A stretch of 64,000 nt of DNA from Notospermus geniculatus (taxonomy: Eukaryota; Nemertea; Pilidiophora; Heteronemertea; Lineidae). The notes below the pieces were generated by a model. The model had not been told where the DNA came from. It did no database searches and was given only the letters and a program-made list of their open reading frames with translations. The DNA lies in the NCBI GenBank assembly GCA_002633025.1, contig NMRB01000436.1, forward strand, positions 271,508 to 335,507, read 5' to 3'. Made by a program: the position numbers and the translations under genes. Below, one piece after another: positions 10,268-20,495 of this stretch; within the stretch, counting starts at the first letter, position 1, and each line of letters starts with the position of its first letter.

Positions 10268-10565
10268 GGTCGACACCTGTCATACGGAACAGAAGATTGA
10301 TATTGTTCCCCTTTGTTCCGCCGATCCCCTCTTACATTGTTGTCTTTAAAATCGGCAGGTTCATATCCTGAAAACTGGGACCCTACCTCAGAGGACAGCT
10401 TTGAGAGGTGCCTACTCCAACCAGACCTAACCCCGGAACCCCCGCACATAATTAATCCAAGAAACTACAGCTGTAATACTAGTTCACCAAATTCGCGTAA
10501 GTCAATCGGCCACTCAGGGTCGTGTCCGACCTACTATCGAGAGAGGTATTCTGATTCAGAGTTAA

Positions 10566-11566
10566 GGTGCGGCTCCACATGACAGTTTTCTGTCGAATGT
10601 TTGTTGTCAGATAGTAACTTTCCAATGACTATCTCGTGGAAGTTGTTCAGCTAGTGACTGTATTACAGCAATACAATGTAGATAACTGTCCGAAAGATTG
10701 TGGGATAGTCAATTTCTGTCGCGTGTGGAAGTGATCCCGATAGATTTTGTAAGCTAGTAAAAAAGTGTCAGACAGCCCTTTTATTGAATAGCACCTGCTC
10801 TATTTCGGGATAGAACTATAGTACAGATCAGTGCGAGTTGTACACGAGAAAGGGCAGACGAATTTCACGTTAAGTTGCGGAGGGGTTTGTGCAAAACCTG
10901 GCGTTGGCATTGGCATTGATACTGGCAATGAAATGAGTGGGAAATGATTCTGAACTTTATGCGTGACAATAAATAAAAAACGACTGATTTTAGAAGAATT
11001 ATTCCTCTTAGAGAGACAGGTTGAAGAAAGAGGATGCATGGAAAAGTCAGGCGAAGGATTGTAAAAGAGAAAAAGAACAGGCGGGCGTGGTTTGCACCCT
11101 ACTGCTCCCTTTTAAGGAACCATTCACAAAGACATGTACCCAAAGCTTGTGCCTCCTCCTTTGCCTTCGCCCTCGCAATGTCAGGTAAACTTCAACCACC
11201 GCGGCGACTTGTTTCCTTCTTGTTGGCAACATGCTGAAGACAGCTATCCCGTGAATGGAAGGTAATAGACGGCTGTCAGACAGAAACTATTGACAATCCC
11301 ACCGTACGTGGATGGGCCTTACGACAGTTGCTTTCGATAGAAACTACATTATCTGGCTCGGTTCCAGAGCTCACAGACAGTGACTATCGGCGATTTTCTC
11401 CATCTAGTGGAAAGGCTATGGATAGTTTTCTATCGACAGTTTTTCAATTACTGTCTACAGTTTACTGTCATGTGGAGCCGCTCTACGTGACAGTTTTCTA
11501 TCGAAAGTTTGCTGTCACTGACATCAAACCTTCGATAGAAAACTTGTTACGTGGAGCGGCGCCTTT
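10566..11566. mobile_element. Composite TIR element (GCTCCAC..GACAGTTTTCTATCG family)
   Basis: Left end cggctccacatgacagtttt, right end inverse of ggcgccgctccacgtaacaa. Internal partial copies (cgacagttgctttcgatag, gatagttttctatcgacag) suggest two or three related elements fused. The 97-codon open frame at 11328-11621 is made of these repeats. Confidence 0.6.
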
Positions 11567-11602
11567 AAAATATTCGCACTACATGTATTTTGTTCTTATC
11601 CA

Positions 11603-11935
11603 ACTGCCGCCGAATCGGTAGATGTCGTCCTGGGTAACCCTAAAGTTTACCCAGGACCAACCTGGGTAACCCTAAAAGTTACCCAGGACGATTTGCCGAT
11701 TTGATGGATTTCGTGCACTGATGTATGACAGAAGTAACGTTTTCAAGATCCTCGACCGCAGGTGAAAAAGTGCGCGAATTTCAAACTGGGTAAACTTTAG
11801 TACACTAAAGTCAAACTGGGTAAACTTTAGTACACTAAAGTTTACCCAGGATCGTCCTGGGTAACTTTTAGGGTTACCCAGGTTGGTCCTGGGTAAACTT
11901 TAGGGTTACCCAGGACGACATCTACCGATTCGGCN
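11603..11935. mobile_element. Foldback element with CCTGGGTAAC..TTTACCCAGG arms, N at right edge
   Basis: Arms of about 85 bp (gccgaatcggtagatgtcgt onward) are near perfect inverse copies, and each arm itself holds short inverted units (gtaaccctaaagtttaccc). The single unknown base at 11935 falls exactly where the right arm ends. Confidence 0.7.
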
Positions 11936-12207
11936 CTTACCGGTATTGAACACGATGACCACAGGGTTCTCAAACTCCCACTGGTGAAAGCAGCAGCGAA
12001 GATGATCGAATTTTACGAGGCAGGGAGTGGACATGCTTGACGATCGTATGGAGCGCCATTGACAGTTAGATGAAAACGTGTCCCCTGTCGCCAGCCCAAC
12101 ACCAGAAGCGCGGATTGGCAGCATAGGCACGAAACAGGAAATATCTGAAGATTCCCATCCTTCTGATCACCAGCAAGGTTTTTACCGACACGTACTTTCT
12201 CTTCATG

Positions 12208-12412
12208 TGCGAGCTTAAAGCCCAGGTCACACTGTGGCAACAGGCGGGCGAATCCCCGCGAACTAGAATGAAATGGTCCATGGACCATCACCCCTTTGGA
12301 CATAATAGTGTAATGACAGAGAGAAGTATGTACATGGTCCATGGACCATTTCATTCTAGTTCGAAGGGATTCGCCTACCAAAGTCGCCACAGTGTGACCT
12401 GGGCTTTAATAG
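12208..12412. mobile_element. Foldback MITE (AAAGCCCAGGTCACACTGTG), TTA target
   Basis: Ends AAAGCCCAGGTCACACTGTG and inverse, next to TTA/TAA, with inner arms gaactagaatgaaatggtcc inverted. It lies just upstream of the Rho-like exon. Confidence 0.75.
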
Positions 12413-12505
12413 CAGCGAGACCCAAGCCCTATTATGGGAGGATGGAAGTTTTCCTACCGTATTATCAGCGTCGTTCCTAAATCAGCAATTTTTCATCTTC
12501 TCCAG

Positions 12506-12952
12506 GATCTCTTCATTGTTTGTTTCTCCTTGGTCGACCGAGAATCGTTAGAGAAGGTCAAATCAAAATGGCGGACGGAAGTCACTGAGCATAGCGAAGG
12601 AAAGGACGCCTTTCTGTTGGTCGGAACAAAATTAGATCTTCGGTCCGACAATGACGTCATCGAGAAGTTACGTCAGCAAGGGCAGGAACCAATCACGACG
12701 GAGGAAGGGCGACGTCTGGCGAAAGAACTTGGTGCAGTGGATTACGTTGAATGTTCAGCACGATCATTGGAGAACCTTGACCGTGTGTTTTGTTCCGCTG
12801 CCTGGTACATAACAGACCTGAAGTCTCGTCCGAGAAGACGCCGACCACACAATACGTGGCAACATACCTGCGGCCTCTGTTGCATGGCTTGTTGGTGTGG
12901 TCTGTGCATGATGTGTTGTGCATGTTGCCCATGTGTGTTCCAACAGGGATAG
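12506..12952 (+). CDS. Rho/Rac-like small GTPase, last coding exon, cysteine-rich tail
   Basis: C-terminal 148 residues of a Rho-family GTPase, the molecular switches that control actin and membrane dynamics. The acceptor (cttctccag) precedes 12506 at phase 0, and the exon ends at TAG 12950-12952. Visible elements: DLFIVCFSLVDRESLEKVKS (the strand before alpha3), the G4 motif TKLD, the Rho-specific insert ending in PITTEEG, and the G5 motif ECSA. After the GTPase fold comes RPRRRR and a tail with 11 cysteines in 22 residues ending CVFQQG. Typical Rho proteins end in a CAAX box; here CVFQ is followed by QG, so prenylation by the standard rule is not expected and palmitoylation is the likelier anchor, as in RhoU/RhoV. 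The G1-G3 exons were not found upstream, so the gene is incomplete here. Confidence 0.8.
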   Translation, partial: DLFIVCFSLVDRESLEKVKSKWRTEVTEHSEGKDAFLLVGTKLDLRSDNDVIEKLRQQGQEPITTEEGRRLAKELGAVDYVECSARSLENLDRVFCSAAWYITDLKSRPRRRRPHNTWQHTCGLCCMACWCGLCMMCCACCPCVFQQG

Positions 12953-13227
12953 CACCGCAGTAGGCCTACATTTCAATCAGCTTAGGCCTTCTCGTTGATT
13001 GTCATTGATAAAGGCTGGTCCGTGACTTGACATTCCTTATTGTACACAAGTTTTGTAATTCCAATACGAAAATACACATTCTTGTTTCTATTTCAGCGGT
13101 TTCTTCGCGTTTTGCGGCGAGCTATGCGGTTTCCACAGGATTGGGAGATTCCTTTGATGGTTCAGCCAAATATTTCGTTTGTTAAAACCGCACCGCTCAC
13201 CGCCAAAAGGCGACGGGAAACGCTGTA

Positions 13228-13359
13228 AAGGTCTCTGGCCACTTGTGCGTTTTGCGCTGCGTGATGCGTCAAATCTTTTGTTAGGAAGCAGAACGGCGGA
13301 AAATAACAAAAGATTTGACGCATCACGCAGCGCAAAACGCACAAGTGGCCAGAGACCTT
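13228..13359. repeat. Perfect 56-bp hairpin with 20-base loop
   Basis: Arms 13228-13283 and 13304-13359 are perfect inverse copies over 56 bases (start AAGGTCTCTGGCCACTTGTG). It lies between the Rho-like stop codon and the AATAAA at 13434, so it would be in the 3' UTR. It is a young foldback MITE or a hairpin kept intact. Confidence 0.85.
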
Positions 13360-13433
13360 CATGGAGACGCGGCTTTCTTCTTTTTACCTGTGTGACCTTG
13401 ACACAACGTTAGGTGACCTTGAAATATAGGTCA

Positions 13434-13439
13434 AATAAA
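13434..13439 (+). promoter_or_regulatory. Poly(A) signal for the Rho-like gene
   Basis: AATAAA 482 nt after the stop codon, on the coding strand. A minus-strand AATAAA (13500-13505) follows within 70 bp, as expected for convergent genes. Confidence 0.4.
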
Positions 13440-13499
13440 CAAGAACTTACCACAACATTCTTTGTTCAAATCTATATATTCTTCTAAATTGTTTACATC

Positions 13500-13505
13500 T
13501 TTATT
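13500..13505 (-). promoter_or_regulatory. Candidate poly(A) signal for the calcitonin-type gene
   Basis: TTTATT on the plus strand, AATAAA on the minus strand, about 1 kb downstream of the calcitonin stop codon. I saw no nearer AATAAA on that strand. The stretch between this and 14506 shows no other gene and is probably 3' UTR. Confidence 0.35.
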
Positions 13506-14506
13506 TTACAAATCCAATTGAGTTTAGAAGAGAAGGTATGAAACAACCGGGTCATTTTATCAAGAAGGTCAGATACTTCTTTTGTCTTGGTCAGGACTTT
13601 GGTGCGATAACATATGCGTGGCTATCGTTCTGAGTGCAGGCAATGACGTATCAGCACGACTCTGCGGTTTACGCAGGTGCGTTAATGATGCGCATGAATT
13701 TCGCAACAGCGTCGTTTAGGACCACGTGACTTTACGGTACTCATACCCCTGCAGTTCCCTTCTCACCATATTCACAGATTCCGTAGCATTTGGGAATTGC
13801 AAAGGAAGCAGAACCTAATACAATTATAAATGCCTTTATGTTAGCTTCTGTCGGAGTCGTCTTCTGGGTAGCCATAGCGTGACTTCAAGCGAAAATACAA
13901 AACGTGTTCTAAGAAATCTTGGCATTTCTTTGCAACTTCCAAATGTCACGCATCAATGCCAAGGGAACCGGTTTCGTCTATAAAAGTATTGTACGGTAAA
14001 GTAGAAAGTTGCTCTATGTAATCTGTTTCGCAACCTTATAAATTAGTAAGCAAACCCAGTACTGGATGAGGTGGCACTGTGCTTCTAACCAGATGCGGCA
14101 GTTTTGGATGGTTTCGAACGATTTTTCAAGTCCAAAGTTCTTATTCACTGAGTAGGAACAGTTTTTCATGGCGTAGAAATCCGTGTATTTACAGCTGTGC
14201 ATCTGAACGAATCACAAACACTTTCTACATCCGGGTCGTAGTAAAAAGAATCCCGCAGTGAATCATGTCATGGCGGCGATGCGCTTGGCATCTGGAAGAG
14301 ATTTGAGACTTGTCAAAGATGGGCCTTATGTACATGTATTTCACAAGAAAAAAACATGCTGCGTCGCAATTCGATATCAGAATGCCCAGTTACAATGGAT
14401 GTCTCTGTATTTTTTCACTCAAACTGTATTTGAGGTGTTTCTCACTGGTCAAGCGAAGGAAAGAATATTGTGGAGATTACGAACTCACCATCCAGTCTTG
14501 CTCCGT

Positions 14507-14663
14507 TTAGTTGTTTGTGAGAGCTTTCCTGAGGACTTTGCTGGCGGATCTTTTCTTCCTGCCGGGGCTCTCGGCGCTGTTTAGGTAGTGGTACATATCG
14601 GCAATGGCAGCGGCCGTCTCGGTGGCGCAGTGACCACCGAGGTTCACCAAACAGTTACGCTTA
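14507..14663 (-). CDS. Calcitonin-type neuropeptide precursor, exon 4 (mature peptide)
   Basis: Encodes the mature hormone. An acceptor (ttcattccag on the minus strand) precedes 14663. One base completes the split codon, then come KR (dibasic cleavage), a 31-residue peptide, G (amide donor), RKKR (cleavage), 13 more residues and TAA. The peptide begins NCLVNLGGHC: two cysteines for the N-terminal ring, seven residues apart. It ends NSAESP before the glycine, giving a C-terminal proline amide as in calcitonins. The NLGGHC ring and SPG-RKKR ending are, to my knowledge, the form found in molluscs and annelids; vertebrate calcitonin/CGRP rings have five residues. It should act through a class B receptor. 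Phase 2 joins it exactly to 14866. Confidence 0.88.
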
Positions 14664-14759
14664 CTGGAATGAAGAGAATAATTCTGGTGAAGGGACAACT
14701 AGGGACAATCATAACAGAACTCTCAACAGCTCAAGCACAAAATAAGTATACGGTATGAC

Positions 14760-14848
14760 AGGAGGGGATTATCTAGGAGGGCCCTACTCCTGAACTAGGC
14801 TGTCAACACTCAAGACAAGTAGGGTCCTCCTAGATAATCTCCTCCTGG
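14760..14848. repeat. Small foldback in the calcitonin intron 3
   Basis: Arms aggaggggattatctaggag and inverse, about 29 bp each, with a 30-bp loop. In pre-mRNA it would form a hairpin between exons 3 and 4. Confidence 0.7.
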
Positions 14849-14865
14849 GTATATAGATATCTTAC

Positions 14866-14955
14866 ATGACTTCTCCGTTTCTCTTTCCTTCTTCCTCAAG
14901 GAGTCTCTTCAAAAATTCTAATGCAGCCCTTTTTTGGTTGAGATCCTTTAATATC
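14866..14955 (-). CDS. Calcitonin-type precursor, exon 3 (propeptide)
   Basis: A 90-nt exon with acceptor (tttcttacag) and donor (gtaaga) on the minus strand, phase 2 on both sides. It encodes a charged helical propeptide (ILKDLNQKRAALEFLKRLL) with possible cleavage sites at KR, KR and GKR. The last split codon joins exon 4 to give I-KR-N-C, placing the dibasic site directly before the mature peptide. The intron to exon 4 is only 202 nt and holds a small foldback (14760-14848). The exon has the same length and phase as exon 2 and shares KxLxxKRA, K16, L19, E21 and V29 with it, so the two look like an old exon duplication. Confidence 0.85.
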
Positions 14956-15044
14956 CTGTAAGAAACACAAAAAAATGAGTGATTTCATCAGCTACATATC
15001 TTTTGACCAACTACCTTGACATTAGTACCTTTCTCTTAAGGTAA

Positions 15045-15239
15045 GTGGTAAAATGGATACAGATAGAGTCCAACATTGCCGAATGGGAACTCCTAACCCT
15101 AACCCCCTAATCCTAACCCTAACCCTAACCCTAATCCTAACTAACCCTTACCCTAACCCCAACCCTAACCCTAACCCCAACCCTAATCCTAACCCTAATC
15201 CTAACTTTTGGACTCTATCTGTATCCATTCTACCATTCT
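15045..15239. mobile_element. Inverted-repeat element enclosing CCCTAA repeats, 17-bp flanking direct repeat
   Basis: Arms atggatacagatagagtcca (15053-15073) and inverse (15208-15228) flank about 110 bp of degenerate ccctaa telomere-type repeat. The 17-bp direct repeat CCTTTCTCTTAAGGTAA at 15028-15044 and 15240-15256 brackets it, as a target duplication would. Confidence 0.65.
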
Positions 15240-15263
15240 CCTTTCTCTTAAGGTAAAAGGCAA

Positions 15264-15414
15264 TAGATGAGTTTCGCTAGCGGCCATTTTGTCAAAATTA
15301 GGTCATCACCATGGCAATTTTCTCCCAGGGTGGCAGATGATTGGTTCTCCCATCCCCCGGTGGGGGAAATCACCATGGTGATGACCTAGTTTTGGCAAGA
15401 TGGCTGCTCGCGAA
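15264..15414. mobile_element. Foldback MITE (TAGATGAGTTTCG ends)
   Basis: Arms of about 55 bp: tagatgagtttcgctagcgg against its inverse (ctcgcgaaactcatcta), both continuing through ggtcatcaccatgg. Confidence 0.7.
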
Positions 15415-17106
15415 ACTCATCTACAGTATATCTTAACTTGTGATCAGTGGGGTAGGTTTGGTTGATGTAATGTACTCTACAGAGTGTACATGTATTTCGT
15501 ACTACAAGAAAAAGCTGTCACTTCAACCGACCATGGGCCCGCTGAAAAACTACCTTTTGTCATTCTAGGGCGGCATGAAGGTCACCCGTGACACAGAGAA
15601 TTAGCACTAAAGCCACATGTCCAGTTGGTATGGTTGCGACAACACGGCAAGTTAGCTTATTTCCCTAAAGAATGGATCAGCTGCGTGTAAGTGTGTGTAA
15701 CCAGTAACAGCAGCGAAAGAAACCAATGTCACGAGCTAGCTCTGGTTGCTTGGTTGTCTTCGAATTTCACCGACGTGAGAATCACTGGGGGTTTTGAGTA
15801 TAGTGTTATTCTAGTGGCCGGTTTTTAAACTTGAATGTTCGGTTTGAACGGTGAAATAACCATGGACGTGTAGGGAGAAGACATGGTGAAAGATGGCCCG
15901 ATTCCCTGGGGTCACTGCGTGCATTCATGCAATCAAAAAGTATTGAAGTGTGACAAGTAACTGTTAACGACAACTTTTACCAGACAACAGAATTGAGGTA
16001 AAAACATCAATGGATAGGATAAACAAGTAAATACAACTGACGTCTATAGGGGATAGGAACGGTGGACGGAGGCGTGGACGGTTGATCCGAAATCGCGTTT
16101 AGAAACCTCGAACAAAAACAGAAAAGTTCAGGTTTTCCGACGGCTTTGTTGCCGTGAAAGGACGCCGTTGTCACAATGGAGTCACCACTCGCCTAAATCC
16201 TCGGGATAGTCGTCGACATATGAGTCATATTTTGTCAAAAGGAGGCTCGGGTTGCTCAGAAGTATTAGAAGATGTCGTCAAGTCTCGCGGGAGTTTCGAA
16301 CTCGGCGAGATGAAACGGGATGTCATCGTCGGCGCATTCCACGTGCTTTACCGGGGAGATTGGGAAGGTTGTGCTGATGCGGTGTAATTTATGTTCGACT
16401 TCAGGGATCTAACCAAACAATGAGTGAACTTCGGGATGGAAATGTTGAAAAGCTCTTGAAAGATTAGATGTACCGTTGAGATCCAAAGGTACCAACCACA
16501 ACAAAGCGGTCTCTGTTGAGTTTTCAGAAGCAAGGTAACGACCAACATTGAAAAGCCTTATCTGCGCAGGGTCCGAAACGATTTTTGGATACGATGCAGC
16601 CACAGGCTTACAAGCAAGGTCTAATCGCGGAGATTCTTATTCCAAGCATTTTTCAGCAAGCGACCACACACTAACACTTACACATCGACGGAGTTGTCAG
16701 CCGCTGACCGCTTTCCTGGACTTTTGTCACCGTTTTCAAGCCAATCTTTCATTCGTTCGTTTTCCGCTATTTGGTCGATACGGCATCGATGACCGGGCAG
16801 GCCAGCACCGATACTACATGATTCACTCCACCGCTTCCTATCAATCCAACGGTAAACCCTATCAAACCAACTCTGCTGAAATTGCTCAGGTGTAAATGCA
16901 GCATATTGCGCAGCAGAGTTGGCATGAACTGGATACTATCGTGAAGATCCTGCGTGGGAGAGTGCGCGTTCTGTGATTGGTGCGTGCTGACGTCATGCGG
17001 TTGCGTGCGCGCGTGCGGAAACGCGACGCAAATCGGCGGCGTTGAACCACGCGATCGGAATGAATCAGATGGATAGGAAAGGTTCAGTTAGAAGGCGACA
17101 GCCCTG
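15415..17106. other. Calcitonin intron 2, CpG-rich patches, no exon seen
   Basis: 16020-16400 and 16980-17060 are rich in CG dinucleotides, and a full CRE palindrome TGACGTCA lies at 16990-16997. Short open frames here have no recognisable content. An internal promoter is possible but not shown. Confidence 0.35.
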
Positions 17107-17657
17107 AGAGGGGGAGGTGGGATTTACTAGAATACGGAGGACGTTGTTTCGTTTGAATTTTTGCCGGGAACTTGCAAGTCGGCTAAGTCAGGGAAAATGT
17201 AGGAAACTGCGGTAGGAGGAGAGCTACCTAACGGGTAATCAGTCCCAAAGAAAGAGTATCACAGGACAGTCAGGAGCTCACAACGGTACGGAAGAACGAG
17301 TGACTGCAGACGAGAAAAAGAGCGAAACCTATAACACGTTATTAAATCAACTGGGAATTATCATTGACTGAGAACAGGAAAATAACCGGTTTTGTTTTAA
17401 GAACTGTTGACTCGAGGTGCTGTTATTATTGTAATGTCAACATGTTATGCCTGCTTGCACGCACCCGTGAATAAATTTATTTGTCGATCCTTCTTGGGAC
17501 GACTAATCCTCGTCGCCGGCAAATAAACACTCTCCCTTTGAATGGAGGTGCGAGGCCAGTTCTATTATGCNGCCTTCACCATTCCATTTCGGCAGCGAAT
17601 ACTCACAGATCAACGGACGGATGCAACTGCTTTTGGCTCGAAATCAGGCAGTGTAAA

Positions 17658-17801
17658 GGCCAATTCATACTTCACCCTCTTGCGCTTTGCGCTTGTCCTA
17701 TGTTTATGTGTGGTAGCCTACCAACAATAAAAATTACTTTTTCTATGACGCACAAGCGCAAAGCGCAAAACGCAAAGTATGAATCTACCTTTAACGATAA
17801 G
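17658..17801. mobile_element. Foldback MITE (AAAGGCCAATTCATACTT ends)
   Basis: Arms aaaggccaattcatacttca and inverse with inner ttgcgctttgcgcttgt. The copy in duplication B is at about 22399-22553, where 12 extra bases remain in the right arm. Confidence 0.7.
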
Positions 17802-18252
17802 ACTGTCCCGGAACACTTGCAGACGCTAATGCGGCTCAAACTACAGAGTGTACGAGAGGAGTGCCCCATAACGGCGATGCTATGTTTTTTTATAATTCTT
17901 CTGGGAAAATCCTCAACAAATCTGGCTCCAACTTAAATATGAAGCAGAAGTGCGCTGAGGGCGTAAACCAAGGGATAAAACAAGGATGGAAATGAACGTT
18001 AAGGAGATTTAGCCGTGATACCCTGTCTCCGATCCTGACGGACTCAGTGGCACCATTGTTCCACCTGACGGCGGATCCTTCACAAGGATATTGGTGCCTT
18101 ATCCCTTGACATCTTCTGACCTCACCTTGTATCATTTGCGTTCTTATTTCCGCATCTTCTTTTAGAAAAAACCATGACAATGCGTGGATTATAAGTTTGT
18201 TGGTCAGTCACGGTCAGCCGCTAACATAATCAAACCGGATGTTGATACTTAC

Positions 18253-18342
18253 TGGACGTTTTCCAAATCATCGTCAATTTCGCCGAGGACTTGTTTTACG
18301 CGACCGATCTCCGCTCTTTTCGATGTGAGTTCTTTGTGTTGC
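18253..18342 (-). CDS. Calcitonin-type precursor, exon 2 (propeptide), copy A
   Basis: A 90-nt exon, acceptor (ttcttgcag) and consensus donor (gtaagt) on the minus strand, phase 2 to phase 2. It encodes QHKELTSKRAEIGRVKQVLG followed by an acidic stretch. It joins exon 1 to make an Arg codon and exon 3 to make a Gln codon. An identical coding copy is at 23013-23102. Identity of the coding sequence while the surrounding introns carry substitutions and indels is mild support for it being used. Confidence 0.8.
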
Positions 18343-18642
18343 CTGCAAGAAAAAAGATGACAGGATATTAGTCTTAGGAAAAATCTCTTGGTTCTGAAGA
18401 TTATTTTACTCCTGAGCACCGTTGATGGAAGTCTCGCCAGTTTCAAGACAATGTGATGCTGGATTTCGTCATCTAACTGAATACACCCCCGCTGAAGAGC
18501 CAGGACAGTGGTACACGGCCAAATTTGTCAACAATTTTTCTCAGTTTCTTGCTCAATAAAAGCTGACATGTGGGTCCTCACATTTAAAACCTAAAGAATT
18601 TGTATTTTCCGAAAATCGTACAGAATATTTGACCGTCTACGG

Positions 18643-18782
18643 CCGGTGTAACGTCTATCAATGTTTCTCTGTGTGAATTTCCCCCTCATTATGCTGATTG
18701 ACCAGTCGTGGTCTCTAGAGTTGTTCCCAATATAATGAAGGAAACACTGAAAAACGGGGAACATTGGCAGATGCTACACCGG
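18643..18782. mobile_element. Foldback MITE, CCGGTGTAACATCTGCCA family (4 copies)
   Basis: Ends ccggtgtaacgtctatca and inverse (tggcagatgctacaccgg). Other copies: 23400-23539, 27659-27822 and 45892-46048. Confidence 0.7.
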
Positions 18783-19105
18783 GATTACTTGTAATCCAAC
18801 CCTGATATGGCTCTCTAATCTTCATTTGTCGTTTGTAATAACCTAACTTAATCCACAGTCTCATTGTGTCTCATCATTCCGGATGGCATTGAAAAGTCGG
18901 ATTAGAGAGACATGAAAGGAATGGAAGCTGTCATTCCTAAATCTCTCACGTGGTTGGACCAAATCGTATTGAAAATGGTGAAACCAATAATCGCTGGAAA
19001 GTAAGTCGTCAAGGTTTTGTCAAATTCTTGTAAACTGTTCGGTGAGACCTGTGTTCACCAAATTTTAGACATCAGAGAGCAAACTTGCGTGAGAAAACTC
19101 GTAGG

Positions 19106-19276
19106 GCTCGATTCCACCAGCTATGGCGTCGGCGTTCGAATAACTTCTGTGTTGAGTCCAGTGACTGTTTCCACGGCAGTTCGACGCTGACGCGAAAGTG
19201 CGGTTGAAACAGTCAATGGACTCAACATAGAAGTAATTCGAACGCCGACGCCATAATGCTGCTGGTGGAATCGAGC
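19106..19276. mobile_element. Foldback MITE (GGGCTCGATTCCACCAGC ends)
   Basis: Arms gggctcgattccaccagct and inverse, about 70 bp each, including ggcgtcggcgttcgaat. The equivalent in copy B (from 23863) is split by the 773-bp insertion. Confidence 0.75.
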
Positions 19277-19691
19277 CCCATGAAACGACGCCTTCAGCCA
19301 AACGTCAGTCATGTCAGTTGACTCATTTACACAGCAGTATGTACAGCGTCTTCGTGAACCAGAGTCGTGATTCCCTTACCTATTTGGACAGGAGTCCCTC
19401 CCGATGACAGCTGAACAGATGCTCATCAGATCAAGTTACCGGTGGAACAATATTTAACCCAATCAAATAAAGAGGGATGGAAAGGCCGAAGGAGATAATT
19501 GATCGTTTGATCACGTGACTGGTGTGAGCAAACTTGGAAACGGCGAAGTATGTGGACGTTTTCTGGACGTTTAGTGTACACGTTCTTGTACTCCGTTGGT
19601 ATGCACAGACTTTCGACAGAACGCTTTCCATAGACACAAAAGACTGGGGTTCTAATCGGCAAAAAAGGCCTACCACAGAGAAGGAATAAAG

Positions 19692-19826
19692 GCGGTGACA
19701 GACTGGCGCGTCGGGAAGCGTTCAACCAATCAGGGAGGCGGTAGCACGAACCGAAACACCTACTGAAGAATCTGATTGGCGGAACGCCTGCACGACGCGT
19801 CGCGTGCGCACTAGTCTGTCACCGGG
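19692..19826. mobile_element. Foldback MITE, GGTGACAGACT family, copy 3
   Basis: Ends ggcggtgacagactggcgcg and inverse; inner arms contain caaccaatcag and ctgattgg. The duplicate at about 25216-25362 is copy 4. Confidence 0.7.
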
Positions 19827-20495
19827 AATGGAAGTCCTCGATCAGTACAAAGGCCATGTGCACTGTCAACGGAGGTCAGAGTTAGTGAAATAATCCTCAG
19901 AAAGGCTTAATCCACTAGGACAAAACACGCCAACTCTGATTCCAGGGACGTGTTCCTCCTGTCACACCTGTATTGTTGTAGGCAGGCATGTAAGAAGCCA
20001 CTTCCTTCGTTGTAACACGATGTGGGCGTTTTCATGCACGTTCCGAAGCACATCTACGTGATCTACAGTCTGACAAGATCATCTTCTGACTTTTATCAAC
20101 CAGCATGACGAGACTCGATCCGAATGCTGTCGAATGGGAGAGTTCTTCCTTTCCCCGCTTCGTAGGGAAGTAAGGGTCAATTCATACCGACTCGCGGGCC
20201 ATTATGCGGATCGGAAACCGCAGGGTCCATACACAGCATCTTCCGCATACTGGTTGTCGAACAAGTATGAATTCGTCTTCCGACTTCCATCGAGAGTGTA
20301 CTATCACCCGTCCTTGCGTTGGAGTTCTTTCATCATGTTCATTGAAATAGTGCCCTGGTCGAGTCGGTGGAGTGGGCTGGCGCACCAACTATGGAGGTCA
20401 ACAAGAAAGCATTCATCGGCCTGGATGTTAGGCCGTTCCAAGATGCTATAGGGTGGGATGATAGAGTTGAGTTCAAGAATTGAGAGAGTAATTAC

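Larger units (their letters stand above)
9472..12505. other. Non-coding stretch between LamG and Rho-like exons
   Basis: No exon recognised. I looked for the Rho G1-G3 motifs (GDGAVGKT, DTAGQ) and did not see them. It holds the inverted-repeat elements 9886-10267, 10566-11566, 11603-11935 and 12208-12412. Around 9950-10040 is a poly-T/poly-A-rich hairpin core. Confidence 0.5.

Noticed and set aside
14258-14584. 108-codon plus-strand ORF
   Set aside because: Antisense to the calcitonin-type exon 4, which has splice sites, phase agreement and a recognisable product.
15053-15256. Telomere repeats as evidence of a chromosome end or fusion point
   Set aside because: The tract is short, degenerate and enclosed by inverted arms and direct repeats, which fits an inserted element.
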